Below, one piece after another: positions 1 through 11,234 of a stretch of 64,000 bases of DNA (its first letter is position 1; each line of letters starts with the position of its first letter). This DNA comes from Mytilus edulis (lineage: Eukaryota; Mollusca; Bivalvia; Mytilida; Mytilidae), in NCBI RefSeq assembly GCF_963676685.1, contig NC_092346.1, positions 33,555,133 to 33,619,132 of the forward strand, given 5' to 3'. The position numbers and the translations under genes are program-made. Under the pieces are notes generated by a model that made no database searches, had not been told where the DNA came from, and worked only from the letters and a program-made list of their open reading frames with translations.

Positions 1-350
1 ACGCCATGGCTAAAAATGAAAAGGACAAACAAACAAGAGCACACACGACACAACATAGAAAACTTAAGAATAAACAACACGAACCCCACCAAAAAACTAG
101 GGGTGATCTCAGGTGCTCCGGAAGGGTAAGCAGATCCCGCTCCACATGTGGTACCCGTCGTGTTGTTTATGTGATAACAAATCCGGTAAATAGTCTAATT
201 CGGTAGGTCACATTCATGAAAGGGAAGGGGATTGTAGTTACGACGTAAGGAACATATCCGATATCATTTGTGAAACGGTAATTCCATAACGGTCAACCAA
301 CTCGTGATGGCGTCCGTAAAATTTACGAAGGGATGATTTCAACTAATTTA
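1..350 (-). mobile_element. 5'-truncated Penelope-like element, 3' end only
   Basis: Read on the minus strand, this holds the last ~30 codons of the reverse transcriptase reading frame (GRHHELVDRY-type motif near 285-320) followed by the element's ~300-bp 3' tail. The same tail recurs at 22315-22722, 29385-29800 and 30906-31235. The copy is cut by the window edge at base 1. The open frame across 6-206 is repeat sequence, not a gene. Confidence 0.65.
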
Positions 351-355
351 GACAC

Positions 356-944
356 AAAAAAAGTTAAATGTAGGTTTATCTTTTCTAAAGGTGTAAGTTA
401 GTTTTATTTTATGGTTACAATGCTTAAATTATTCTGATCAACAAGTAGTATCAATTATCTCGCAAAGAATCAGAACAATATTGGTCACGTTACACAGGTA
501 TTTCGACTTGATAATATCGGGCATTACAAATAAAGTCGAAAACCGACGCCAACTCAACATCCCAACCAGTAACCGGTCGAATCCTTACAGAAAGGATGTC
601 GATAGAAGAAATAACCAGTATATGACGACAACTAATTAATTCTTATGTTGCAGACAAAAACGCTTTCTCCATCCAAATTTAGACGATTATCTAATCGAAT
701 GTATTAAAACAAAAATCTCGTATGACGCCTTGACGTAGAAAAGTACACTAAGTATTTTTCTTTTCCTCAAAATGTCACAAACCAATAACTTGCAAGTAAA
801 CTGGAAATCACCAGATTTTATTCATATTCATAAGAAATAATTTAGCGCAAATCATGTGAATGGTTTTTCAAATGGTTCCCTTCCGTTAAAATGAAAAATC
901 TTTTTTAAGCTACATTTATGATCGGAATTATAAAATTTAATGAC
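356..944. other. AT-rich spacer, nothing recognised
   Basis: I see no coding exon, RNA gene or clear repeat here. If the upstream WSC gene has a nearby signal-peptide exon it could lie here, but no ATG plus hydrophobic run plus phase-1 donor was found. Confidence 0.4.
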
Positions 945-1180
945 AAAGTTGTGCCTAAAATAAACGAGAGGTGAAAAATACAAGGGGATTTTCGAGCTCA
1001 TAAGTCGAAAACATAACTGACAATTGCAGGACAAAACAAACGAAAGATGACGAAAAGACGAACAAAGTACACAAAAACCAACATAGAAAATTAAAGACTG
1101 AACATCAAAAACCCCACCGGCAACCGAGGAGGATCTCATGTGTTTCCAAAAAAAAGCCCCAAAAAACGGAAAGGTAACAA
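945..1180 (-). mobile_element. Strongly diverged Penelope-tail-like fragment
   Basis: The order of short motifs (aactcataa-gtcgaaaa, aactgaca, acaacatagaaaa, aaccccacc, gatctca) follows the 3' tail of the Penelope-like family, with many substitutions. It looks like an old copy or a related subfamily. Confidence 0.4.
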
Positions 1181-1390
1181 AAGATTTGCCATTATTTTGC
1201 ATTAAATTACTCTGTAAGTATGTATGAATGCTTAGCTACATACATGTAGCTTCAGTGATTGGAATTAATCACACATCTACACTGGTTGTTTTACTATGTT
1301 GTATATCTTATTAGAAGTAAGTGTGCATGCTCGCAAGGCATTACGGCATTTCAGGTAAGTTTGATATCTGTAAAACGGTATCATAGATAT

Positions 1391-1482
1391 AGCGGATTTA
1401 TTTCATGAAACGGATTTATTCCATGAAAACGGATTTATTCAATGAAAACAGATATATTCCATGAAACAGATTTATTCCATAA
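1391..1482. repeat. Imperfect ~20-bp minisatellite
   Basis: Four to five copies of a unit close to GGATTTATTCCATGAAAAC follow one another. The repeat generates several ATGs, including the start of a leader-like but spurious open frame at 1461. Confidence 0.7.
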
Positions 1483-1610
1483 TTGTAACTATGGTATTAA
1501 TGAACGTAAGAGAGATAAAACATAACGTTATAGTCGTATGCAATCTGATCAAAATCTGTGGCTTTACCTATCACTATCATTTTCTTTTGTTTATTGAAAA
1601 GGCTTTACAG

Positions 1611-1750
1611 TTTCGGGATGTTGGGCAGATGATAACAATGGTATGACAGCCTTTCAAAGTTTAGCTAGTACTGAACCAACGACTGTTTCCTGCTTGGAAA
1701 GATGCAGGAATTTGGATTACAACTTTGCTGCATCAAAACTTGATGCATTG
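1611..1750 (+). CDS. WSC exon 1 of 2 (plus-strand gene)
   Basis: Acceptor ctttacag precedes base 1611 and donor gtaagtat follows 1750. The exon encodes the first half of the WSC domain: the opening G-C-W-A-D-D-N-N, then a helix with the SCLERC pair, giving three of the eight WSC cysteines. It ends at a codon boundary (SKLDAL). The matching exon in the minus-strand paralogue is 55849-55991, split at the equivalent place. Confidence 0.8.
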
Positions 1751-4700
1751 GTAAGTATTGATCTTGAAGGGCAGAACCGGACTCCTCACACGAATGCAAT
1801 TATCCTTACACGTGTACTCTCACTTCAAAATTCAAAATATTGTTTATTTTGTTCACCACATGTATCGAATTGCATTGATAATTAAGAATACGAGATAGTG
1901 TTATAGCTTTGATTTATACCAATAATTGACAACGATAACTTAATTTTATGTCAAGTTAGATGTCATGATTTTCTAAATGTGATCTATCCATTTTTATGTA
2001 GCAACATCAGAACATGGCATTTAAAATTGGTATTTAATGAAAAGTGTTACCTCTTATACATATATTGACGAGTACAACAATATAAATATGTAAAAGGCTT
2101 TAAGAGTATATATATCTTATTAGTTGTATATCGTTACATACAATGTAAAAGAAGTCTTAGTCCTAGGAGCATGACATGTCGACAATTGTTTATAATATTT
2201 CGATAAATAAAGTTCCATAACTTTGTAAATAATTAATCTAAAATGCCTGGAGGGACCCCGTGATCCACGAATGGATAACGACTTTCATATTCCTGACTTG
2301 CTTTAGGCATTTTCTTATGTAGAAAATGATGAGTTAAACCTAGTTTTATACATGTTATAGCTAGCTAAACTTGTATGACAGTCGCATCAAATTCGATTAT
2401 ATTGAAAACTATGTGTGAACAAAACAAACAGACATAATATGTTTTAATGTCACAAATAGAGAAAGGTGCGTATAAGAAGATGTAATCTGATGCCTCATGT
2501 TAGAAAAGTGACAATCCCATATGCAAACTAGAGAAACATCGCAACTGTCCTTTGGAGATGACCTGGTTGATACATTACAATATTTCTTTCTCTATCCAAA
2601 ATTACCCTTTTATCCAGGCACTGTTTAAGTTCCATTGTATACTCCAATTTTTCATCCCGGTCTTGTTGTTTTGCAGAGTTGATTTGTTCTTGTCATAAAT
2701 ATGGTTTTGGATTATTCAAATATTTTGGCCCAATTTTAGAGACATTGGTTTTAGATACCGTTTAAGTTATTTCAATAACGTTTAAATGAGAAGTGATCCA
2801 GTCGACATTAAGGCAAACAATTTACAGTTATACACCCCTTAATTCAGAGGTTATGATAACATTTATAAACATTCATAATTGACAAAACAAAAATAAGAGT
2901 AATGTTTTGTTTTAGGGTAGATTTGAGTGCTACTGTGGAAATTATATACAGTTTACAACAAAAGTTCCTGCCTTGGCATGTGGATTTCCATGTCCAATTA
3001 CCGTGACTGATGCATGTGGAGGAATTAAAAGAATCGCTGTTTATAATATACGTAAGTTGAAATTAATATTAAGGTTGCACGAAACTGTAATTTTTATACT
3101 TTATATATTTAGTTCAAGATATCTAATGAGAATTCTACAATTCTACAAATAATTATCTTTTGATCTGTTGTTGTTAAGATATGGTTGGTGCACGTATTAA
3201 TTAATCAAGATATGTTTGGTGAGAGCACTAATTTGTCGAAATATGTTTAGTGTTGGTACTTACTGGTAGACAAATGATCAGTCAGATTATATTGGTGGAA
3301 ATTAAAAATAACTAAAGAAAGTTTCCAAACATTTTATGCGGGATGGACTATGGTATACGTTGCTAGTGAATATATCGAATGGTAACATATATTACAATTA
3401 AGATTATTGTAAATATGTATAACGATACAAAATTGTATATACCCTATAATGATTGTAAGTAAGAATCTTCCCACTAAGCAGAGATATATGTCAAGGGAGG
3501 TGGCATATATCTCCTCTGTGATTGTGCTTTGTTAATGAACAGTCCCGAATCAATTATATCTGCAAACTGCTAATTAAATCGATTTTCAACGATTACTGAT
3601 GAGATTTTAAGAGGGCTCTAGTTATGAGATATAAAAACAAAACAATTATGATTTGTTTTGTTCAATCACTAACTAAAGTGAAATAGTGAAATAATAATTC
3701 GATTTCAGCAGCCAGTATTGATAAATTTTGTCAAAATAAGTTAAAAACAAATCGATGATGCATTATTCGCTTGAGAGTGAATAGTTCGACAACATGGACT
3801 CCGTAGTCATGTGAACTTCAATTTAACCCTTTAGTTAGAGAAAGATAACGCAGGCATTGTGCGTGTTCAGTAGTTGAAATAAAAAGAATGTCGACATTGA
3901 AAGTGAAACAAAGGTCAATAATTTTATTGAGTGATGCAATCTACAAAAACTCATTGTTATATAGGTAAAAACGATGTTTAAAATATATTGTCAAGCTATA
4001 ATATGGAATTGAAAAAATCCAAGTGCACAAGTTCGATATCTTTTTTAATCTTTATTTCTGTTTTAATTATATCGAATATATTACCATCGGCAGTATTCGG
4101 AGGTTAACTCGTTAGTTAATAAGATGGCCTCTAGATTTAAATTGACACGAAACGATGAGACAAATTATCAAGCCAATGTTTTGTAAATAGTTCATTTTAC
4201 ACTTTAAATTTATAATCTGAATCAATGTTTTAATATGTTAGAAATCAAATATGAAATTTTGAGTCAAAACGGAGAACATGAATTTGACAGCAAGTGCCTG
4301 ATTTACTCCAACTTGATACACACATTAGACTATTTGTAATGAAATATGCATAATAATCACATAAAATGCACATACCTGTCAGAATAATATCTTTTAAAAG
4401 AGGGACGAAAGATCCAAGGGGGACAGTCAAACTCATAAATCGAAAATAAACTGACAACGCCATAGCTAAAAATGAAAAAGACAAGCAGACACACAATAGT
4501 ACACATGACACAACATGGAAACTAAAGAATAAGTAACATGAACCCACTAAAATGTAGGTGTGATAATATGTGCTCCGGAAGTGTAAGCGTATCCTGCTCC
4601 ACATGTGGCACCCGTGTTCCAACTTAATCGGTATTCAAGAGCATGCAACAACTACACAATACTTTGTAAATCGTCTCCAGTGTTTGAGCACAAAGTTGAT

Positions 4701-6597
4701 AAACAAGGGGTATTTTAGAGAACATCTCGTCCTTTTTCTAAAAAAAAGTTTATCGGAAGGTACCGATACCTTGTTGATAAATATTCCGTATCAACTTCAT
4801 AAATAATACACGATGGTCTTGAAGTATATATTCTCGGTACTGACGTTGTTTTTTTTTGGTGTATGCCTTTTTTTGTTTCTTGGTTACATATGACATGCAT
4901 CCCGTCATTGTGTTATTGTTCTATGATATATTTTGTGTTCTTGCCTTTCATTTTTGCTAATGTGCTGTTTATTCCTTTTTTAATGATAAACATAATACCT
5001 ATATCAAGTCAGGAATATGATAGTTGTTTTCCATTTGTTTGATATGTGTGATGTGTCCATTCGTTTGATGTGTTTGGACTAATAATTAACTTATGAGCTA
5101 CGCGCATTCGTGGATTAATGTGTTGTTCGATCACTCGTTGAACATTTTTCTATATTTGAGATATAATTATTATTCTATAGATAATCAACGTGTTGTTGTT
5201 TTGATGCTTTTCATTAGTCAAATCTCCAGTAAGGCGTCAATTTTCATGTTTTTCCTTAAATTTGCTATTTTGCATTACGAACCTTTTAAGTAAAGTCAAT
5301 AGAAAGAACACATTTTTTTTGGCAAATAATTAAATACATTCAAAATATAAGTGTTGACTTGCTGAAATTAAAAGATGCTATATTGATACTTTAACAAGAT
5401 AATGTTCCCCAACATATCGTTTAAAATTCGAACGAGCAGCATATTCGCCAAACGAACCTTATGCAATACGATATATCTACACTTTGGCCATTTGTGTTTT
5501 GACCATCTAAATCCCTAGACAAGCCAGGCCCTATGAAGTTTAACTGGCACACTCGATGCACTAGTAGAGTTTGTATTTTAAGAACTGTGCCCCGATGCAC
5601 GAAGTAGAACGTTGGCAAAAGTGTTCACCCAAAATGTATCAGACAAACAGGAATTAAACATCATTTTTTTTAAATTGTATCACCTGAAGATTGTAAGTTA
5701 GTATGTACTTGAAATATCCTTACAATTGCAGAAGGCGAATCTTTGCCCATAGTTCTTCCTGTACTAGAACCCGCAACAGAAGTGTCTACATCTCAAGTAA
5801 AACATACAACAGAAGTGTCTACATCTACAGCTGTACAACGTACAACAGAAGTGTCTACATCTCAAGTCAAACCCACAACAGAAGTGTCAACATCTACAGT
5901 AGACCCCATAACAGAAGTATTTAAATCTACAGTACAACCCACAACAAGACTATCTACATCTACAGTAGAACCCACAACATTCGTGGCTACATCTACAATT
6001 GAAAAGCTATCCACTACCAGTGCCGTGATTGATTTGAAGAGTATAGATGACGATAAAACAACTACTGTTTCAATAGGAAGTGAAAAAACGTCACCCACAA
6101 CTACATTTGTACAGTCAACTGAAATTAGTACAAAAGTAGCTGAACTGCCAGTTTCTACATCGGCTATGTCTACTTCATTAAAGGAAACTATATCTACGCA
6201 CATTACTAAGTCAAGCTTGTCAATTTCTACAACAGCAGTAGAAACGGTATCTTTTTCCTCAAATTTTAAAAATCCAAGTATTTCTAATCAGATGCAATGT
6301 ATGTGCCCATGTGAATCAGTTAGTTCTAAGTGGAACTTTCTTGCTAATATGAATATGTCAATTGCTGAATTGAAAATATATCTGAATGATTACTTAGATG
6401 AACTTAAACAAAATCTTACTATCGATAAGACGAAGACATCAGACTATATCAACACAAAAATATCCGCCCCAGATGATCGAAAGTCGTCAGTGTCGATTGG
6501 ATTATTTGGTCTTTTTTTAGTTGGTATCCCAATAGCATTCATACTTTACAGTGATGCAATGAGATTTGCAATGCAGATTCAAAAACGCAAACTCTAA
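1611..6597 (+). CDS. WSC-domain, mucin-like, single-pass membrane protein (5' end missing)
   Basis: Spliced gene with three exons found: 1611-1750, 2916-3051 and 5732-6597 (stop included). Each junction is GT-AG and the phases fit: the first exon starts with two bases completing a phase-1 codon, intron 1751-2915 is phase 0, and intron 3052-5731 is phase 1 (c plus aa gives Gln). The protein has a WSC domain, a long Thr/Ser-rich stalk, a membrane segment and a short basic tail. WSC is a Cys-rich module usually thought to bind carbohydrate, first known from yeast wall sensors and also in polycystin-1 and kremen. The likely role is a heavily O-glycosylated cell-surface receptor or adhesion protein; that is inference. 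The signal-peptide exon was not identified and may lie left of the window. AATAAA at 6868-6873 is a candidate polyadenylation signal. A paralogue lies inverted at 51136-60569. Confidence 0.8.
2318..2455 (+). repeat. Dispersed mussel repeat (family E) in intron
   Basis: Shares the order 'aaacctagttttata ... cttgtatgacagtcgc ... attcgattatattga ... caaacagacataat' with 44085-44310. Fragments also occur at 36320-36420 and 54385-54490, and inverted at 4995-5085, 24050-24105 and 38895-38995. No coding content is visible. Confidence 0.6.
2916..3051 (+). CDS. WSC exon 2 of 2 (plus-strand gene)
   Basis: Acceptor gttttgttttag, donor gtaagttg. It starts GRFECYCGNY and ends DACGGIKRIAVYNI, which are the ECYCG and CGG...hhVY signatures of WSC; five cysteines complete the set of eight. 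One base carries over into the next exon. Its counterpart in the paralogue is 52560-52701. Confidence 0.85.
4390..4625 (-). mobile_element. Penelope-like element 3' tail in intron of WSC gene
   Basis: Contains the tail landmarks in order: agagggacgaaagat, gggacagtcaaactcataaa, actgacaacgccat, gacacaacat, ccactaaaatgtaggtgtgat, gtgctccggaag and ccacatgtggcaccc. Reverse transcriptase sequence is absent, so the copy is 5'-truncated. It sits in the intron 3052-5731. Confidence 0.65.
4660..5085. repeat. Mosaic of dispersed repeat fragments in intron
   Basis: 4678-4850 resembles 11663-11760 (shared 'gttgat ... taccttgttgataaatat ... acacgatggtct ... gacgttgtt'-like sequence). 4920-4980 is close to the reverse complement of 44385-44445. 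4995-5085 is an inverted fragment of family E (aagtcaggaatatgatagtt). No gene is supported. Confidence 0.5.
5732..6597 (+). CDS. Mucin-like stalk and membrane-anchor exon (plus-strand gene)
   Basis: Acceptor tacaattgcag. About 287 codons. Codons at 5776-6006 form roughly seven copies of an 11-12-residue repeat of the type TEVSTSTVxPT, followed by more Ser/Thr-rich sequence, typical of O-glycosylated stalks. A Cys cluster (QCMCPCES) follows near 6296-6318, then a stretch with two N-glycosylation sequons (NMS, NLT), then the DDRKSSVSIG motif, a ~20-residue hydrophobic segment (about 6496-6555) and a basic cytoplasmic tail of about 15 residues ending QIQKRKL. The antisense open frame over 5862-6203 is a by-product of the repeat. 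Confidence 0.85.
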
Positions 6598-7190
6598 GAT
6601 GAAATCAGCTAGATTTTTTATGAACAAATGAATACACATTTTATTTTCTGATTTTGTTGTCTGTGCACTTTTTAGTATTTTTGTTGTCAGTCGAAATTTA
6701 TTTGTCAGTTTTTCAGATCCTCCAGAAATAGCAACATTTACATGTGTGAACTGATAACTTTTTAGTCAACAAAAATATGATATAAATACTTTTCATATAT
6801 TTTAATATATACTTTTAATTTCTGTACTGTTACTGTCAGGTCAACATACTTAGTACAAATAACGAGAAATAAACTTTCGAAAACATATTCATAGCTATAT
6901 CATGTATCACGTTCTGCATGTACGTAGTAGTGAACAGGTTGATTAAGAATATGTCGTCTTTTAAAATTTCAGTGAAACAATCAAGCACATACAGTCATTT
7001 TCAAACATACAAACACACATACATACATATACATGCATACATGTACATACAAGTTTATATATTGTTTATTGTTCTAGTTTGAGATGTATAAATACGCAGC
7101 TTTAGTCAGGTTGAATGACGATACTGAATACATTTGAACCATCTCTATGAGGATCCATATGTAGTCTGTTGAAAGCAAACAGTTTTGATC
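6598..7190. other. 3' flank of WSC gene with ACAT microsatellite
   Basis: Holds the candidate polyadenylation signal AATAAA at 6868-6873 and an impure (ACAT)n tract at about 7003-7050. Nothing else was recognised. Confidence 0.5.
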
Positions 7191-7194
7191 AGTG

Positions 7195-7395
7195 TCCTGT
7201 TTCAATGGAAGTCTAATACACGCCCGTAAAAAGCCAAAAATTAAATGACAACGCCATGGCAAAAGAGAAAAGACCAAAAGACAAACATCAGTACAGAAAA
7301 CATAACATAAAAAACAAATTTTCAACACTGAGCAACGCCGGGTTGATATCAGGTGATCCAGAGGGGAAAGCATAACCTACTCCATATGTTGCTAC
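7195..7395 (-). mobile_element. Diverged Penelope-like 3' tail
   Basis: Carries tail landmarks (acgccatggc, agacaaacat, acataacat, ttgatatcaggtgatccagagg, actccatatgttgctacc) with many differences from the young copies, so it is an old insertion. Confidence 0.5.
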
Positions 7396-7399
7396 CGTC

Positions 7400-7950
7400 T
7401 TTTTGGCAGATAAAGAGAGAAAACGTCAAAATTTGGTAAATAGACATAACTCAAAAAGTAAAAAATATTTTACAATGCCGTAACATGAGAAGTATTCTAT
7501 CGAGATAAGGAGGGGTTGCAGAAAATAATTGACGGTGAACGGAGATAGTGATTGCTGTATAAACCCGTCACAACTGAAGATATATAAAAAGAACATCGAA
7601 TAGTAAGTTATGCTTCAATCTGACACACCAGTCTAGCTTTCAACGGTAAAAGTATAAAAAAGAATCAATTTAGAAAAAAAGGGTTCAGACAGATATTCAG
7701 ATATTGCAAGAATAGAATACCTTAAATAAATATGTGACTTTGTCAGATGACATAAAGATACTAAAAGTCATGAATAAAAATAAACATACTAATTTGATTC
7801 ATTATATGACCAGTTTTGAAAAAGTAAAAGATTAAGTCACTTCTAGTTTCCCTCATGAGATACATAAATTTCCAGTCTGCTATATTCTTTTCACATTTTA
7901 TCATTTTTTGGTCTTAATCAAGCTTTTGACAAACAGTTTTATTATATAAT
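7400..7950. other. AT-rich spacer, nothing recognised
   Basis: No open frame of interest, splice-supported exon or clear repeat was seen. Confidence 0.4.
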
Positions 7951-7954
7951 CAGA

Positions 7955-9513
7955 TATAGTCTCACACCTTTTAGATATCCACCCGAATCCATCAATTGTA
8001 AAATTTACCTTGGTTTGTATCATTTTTATAGAATTATGAGATTTGAAGATGGATAAGGTACTTACCATACATTTAACAGGTTAAGTGAAAATATGTGATT
8101 TGACCGGTATCTCAGGTATTTCAGATTTGGTCTGCTTACTTTAAATCTTTCAGCTTGAAAACAAATTCATTTAACTATTAATATATACATGTTTTTGAAC
8201 CTTATCCCTGAACAGTACTTAGTGCAAAATTGAACATAATAATTGAAATAGTTTTGCAATATTCTGAAGAAATCGAAAACAAATAGTGTATGTGTCCTAA
8301 AAATAATCAGGAGATTCAAAGTTACTTGTCGAGCAAAAATTAACTCTTCCTAGGGATGAGTTATTTAAAACAAAATTACAGAATCAAATGTACTGCAATA
8401 TAAAAGATTTTAGAATGATTTCAACAACACCAAAGATACCAAAGTGACACTAAAATTGAAAAACTACCCTGACAACGTCATTGTAAAAATGAATAGTATA
8501 CACATCTTTACATAGAAAACTAAACATTTCATTCAAATCATTGCATTGCCGACGGCTGACAAATTGTTAAAAAGACATCCAACAAAAAAAATTACTGCCT
8601 TTTAGAAAAAAGGGAACTATTAAAGTAGCTTTCAAATTTGATCAATCAATGTTTTGTTTATTCTTTTACTGCTGTTTATGTTAATGTTAAAAGTTAAAAC
8701 GGCCATTGTTTTTTTATCGATTTTTTTGCAGATTATGTTGTGCAAAGTTTTGTTTAAGTTGTTATAACAATGTAAGACACTTTATATTTTTGAATTGCAA
8801 ATTGGAAATTCAGAGTACAGATCTTTGTAAAATAGTTTCATACTTAAACTCCTTATTGCTTTTGTTGGTTTGCGGCCGTTATAAGAAAATGTTGTTATTA
8901 TCCGGAAGCACGTATATGTGAAAAATCATTTTTGTTTTGTAATATTTCTTTAAATATCAATTTGATTGTTTGTGCAGGATGTTATGCATATTTACATATC
9001 TTCTAACATAAAGGACATTTGTAGTTAGCATCGTGTAAAATCTAATAGATTTGTAACGATTGTTTTTTCAGAGAAGATCGTTTAAGTAAACTAATAGAGA
9101 GATTTTCAATACAATACATTAAACCGACGAAACCAACATATACGACTTAAACCTCAGTTTATATAACATGTTTCACATGTACATAACACAATGACATCTA
9201 GCGTCTAGGCAAAACCTGATTTTATTATAAATCTTCATACCAGATCAAAATTAAAATAGAAAAATGACCTCAGTTTATATATAGTAAACATATTAGATAA
9301 TCGAGTAAGCGTTGACCGCAGATCAGTTTTAATAATAACCATAGAAAACATGTACTGATTATCTGTAGAGTTAAGGGCACCTTACTAAGTAAAGGTCTCA
9401 GATTTAAAGATTGCTGGTAATGTCCACTGGTACATATAATAACTATGATATATAAATACTTGTGGCATTTTGCCGTCAACATCATTCAAATCACTATATG
9501 AATTTATCTTTAG
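7955..9513 (+). repeat. Copy 1 of a ~1.5-kb direct duplication
   Basis: Collinear with 61558-63840 over its whole length. Shared blocks include tagtctcacacctt/tccaccc near 7960, aacataataattgaaat near 8232, caacaccaaagataccaaag near 8424, cggctgac near 8551, and gaccgcagatca near 9315. This copy lacks the three insertions found in copy 2. It has no convincing coding capacity. It ends a few tens of bases before the LINE relic, so it could be an unrecognised repeat family rather than a true segmental duplication. Confidence 0.75.
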
Positions 9514-9581
9514 TTCTTAAATCTCTGGAATTAGCAGTTGATGATGAACAGAATGTTGACGACGATAGCCTTATGCAAGTA

Positions 9582-10117
9582 ACATTTCAATAGAACAGTT
9601 TTATGATCCCTTTAAAACTCTGATGTGTCAGGATGACAATGATGCAAGTACTGAGGATCAGATAGAAGAAGATGACGTGTCTATTTCCAAAGAATTAGAC
9701 AGAAATTTCACAGAAAAAGAACTTGAAGACAATGTTAGAAAGTTAAACAAGAATAAATCTCCACGAGTGGACAATATTGTTTACGAATATATAATTGAAA
9801 GCAAGCCAGTTTTATTACCTTTATTGTGTAAACTCTTTAATGTAATTTTATGTACTGGATTCTTACCAGAACTTTGGATGAAAAGTATAATAGTGCCGTT
9901 ATTTAAAAAAGGTCCGGTTAATGACAATGGAAATTACCGAGGTATATCATTAATGTCTCATATAGAATTTTTTTTACAGCCACTATCAATACGAGACTGT
10001 TGTAATGGAGCGAGGAACACAGTATCATCACAGACGCACAGTTCGGATTCAGACCTGGCCACGGTACTCATGATGCCATATTTGCTCTTCATTACATCAT
10101 AAGGAAGGATTTTTAAT
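9582..10117 (+). pseudogene. LINE-type reverse transcriptase fragment (degenerate)
   Basis: The frame 9623-10102 (extendable upstream to about 9582) contains the N-terminal half of a non-LTR retrotransposon reverse transcriptase: KNKSPRVDNIVYEY, FNVILCTGFLPELW, IIVPLFKKG and NYRGISLMS. A frameshift in the T run near 9968 moves the continuation to another frame, where an in-frame stop and then FGFRPGHGTHDAIFALHYII (about 10038-10098) are seen. The catalytic-box half is absent. It encodes no functional enzyme. Confidence 0.75.
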
Positions 10118-10199
10118 TATGACAGTTTTGCGCATCAAAATTTTAAATTCAAAGTAGCTTGAATTTGAATCCAAATCTACAGTTATTTGCATAATTCGT

Positions 10200-10760
10200 T
10201 GTTTTACAAAATATAAGGTTATTTGGTCATTTAGTTATTGGCTGTAAAATTTAGATATTTAAATTATAGGTATCTATCTGAATCTATGTTTTTTACCTAT
10301 TTACCAAGTCCTTAAATTTTACTTAATCAAAACTACAAACAACCTGGCATTCTTTAAGATGAATATATAATAAATATAGCTTGAAAGGTTGATGAAAATC
10401 CAAGTTGATTTGAAAAAGTTAAAGGGTTACTATCTGAATTTAGTCTGAACTGAAAATAATAGCTTTTTTTCAGTTAGATCCTTAAATTTGACAGCAATAC
10501 ACCAAACTACAAAACAACCTACCATTCTGTACGATCACAATATAACTGAAATAGCTGAATAGTTTAAACAAAAATCCAAGTTGATTTGATAGAGAAATAA
10601 CAAAATTTAAAGGCTTCTATCTGAATTCAGTCCAAAATTTCTAGCTTTTTTATTTAGCTATAATTTTAATCTTAAATGTAACAGCAACGGACTAATCTAT
10701 CCAAATAACCTGTAATTGTGTAAGATCAATATATAGTTGAGTTAGATTGGCTGTTTCAGA
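10200..10760. repeat. Three diverged tandem units of ~175-190 bp
   Basis: The blocks beginning aacctggcattct (10341), aacctaccattct (10516) and aacctgtaattgtg (10707) are each followed by similar sequence ('aatatagct', 'aaaatccaagttgatttga', 'ttctatctgaatt', 'agctttttt'). Identity is low, indicating an old tandem array. A weaker unit may precede it. Confidence 0.5.
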
Positions 10761-10990
10761 CCAGTCTAGACTAAACTAAATGTGAAGACTTTGTCTAGAC
10801 AGATCAAGTCAGGTTGAGATTTGTCGACACTAAGTCGACTGTTCGGGAAAGGTGGAGACTTGTCGAGCCTTTATCGAGACCTTTTTAGACTATACTAATA
10901 TTGTCAAGTACTGAATCAGACTTATGAAGTAAAGTCGATACCACAGTCAAGTACAGCTGACATTATTTCGAGTTTTGTTAATGAAAATAT
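10760..10990. repeat. Cluster of short GTCTAGAC/GTCGAC-like palindromes
   Basis: Variants of gtctaga, gtcgac and gtcgag recur about every 20-30 bp. No coding frame was found. It may be the end of the preceding tandem repeat or an unrelated low-complexity patch. Confidence 0.35.
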
Positions 10991-11234
10991 TTTTTCGACC
11001 TTACCAGTCGAGCACGAAATATTGTCTTTTCTGACTCTGAAGAGTTTCTAGTGATAATTATATTGTATTTAATTAATAGAATTTAATCTATGAAATGAGA
11101 CTTTTTTTCGTCAAATGATGCTTTTTTCCGTTTCTATTGGTTCGTACCAACCAATTCCCCTATATATTTATATATGTGAATGCTTGTTCGTACCAATTCT
11201 TTTATGATTTAATATATGTAAATTATTGACGGTT

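Noticed and set aside
1338..1362. Strong donor CAG/GTAAGT at 1363 with a short ATG frame in the required phase.
   Set aside because: Only nine codons (MLARHYGIS) after a stop and no hydrophobic leader; not convincing as the signal exon.
1461..1505. Leader-like start (MKQIYSIIVTMVLMN) followed by GTAAGA at 1506, upstream of the WSC exon.
   Set aside because: The donor would be phase 0 but the exon at 1611 needs a phase-1 donor, and the ATG arises from the 20-bp minisatellite.
4245..4622. Open frames over Penelope tails (also 22488-22721, 29379-29603, 30673-31017 first half, 48780-49025, 56865-57101).
   Set aside because: The same non-coding tail is translated at each site; frames differ between copies and are broken.
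5862..6203. Antisense open frame of 113 codons.
   Set aside because: Mirror of the Thr/Ser repeat in the real exon; Val/Asp-rich by-product.
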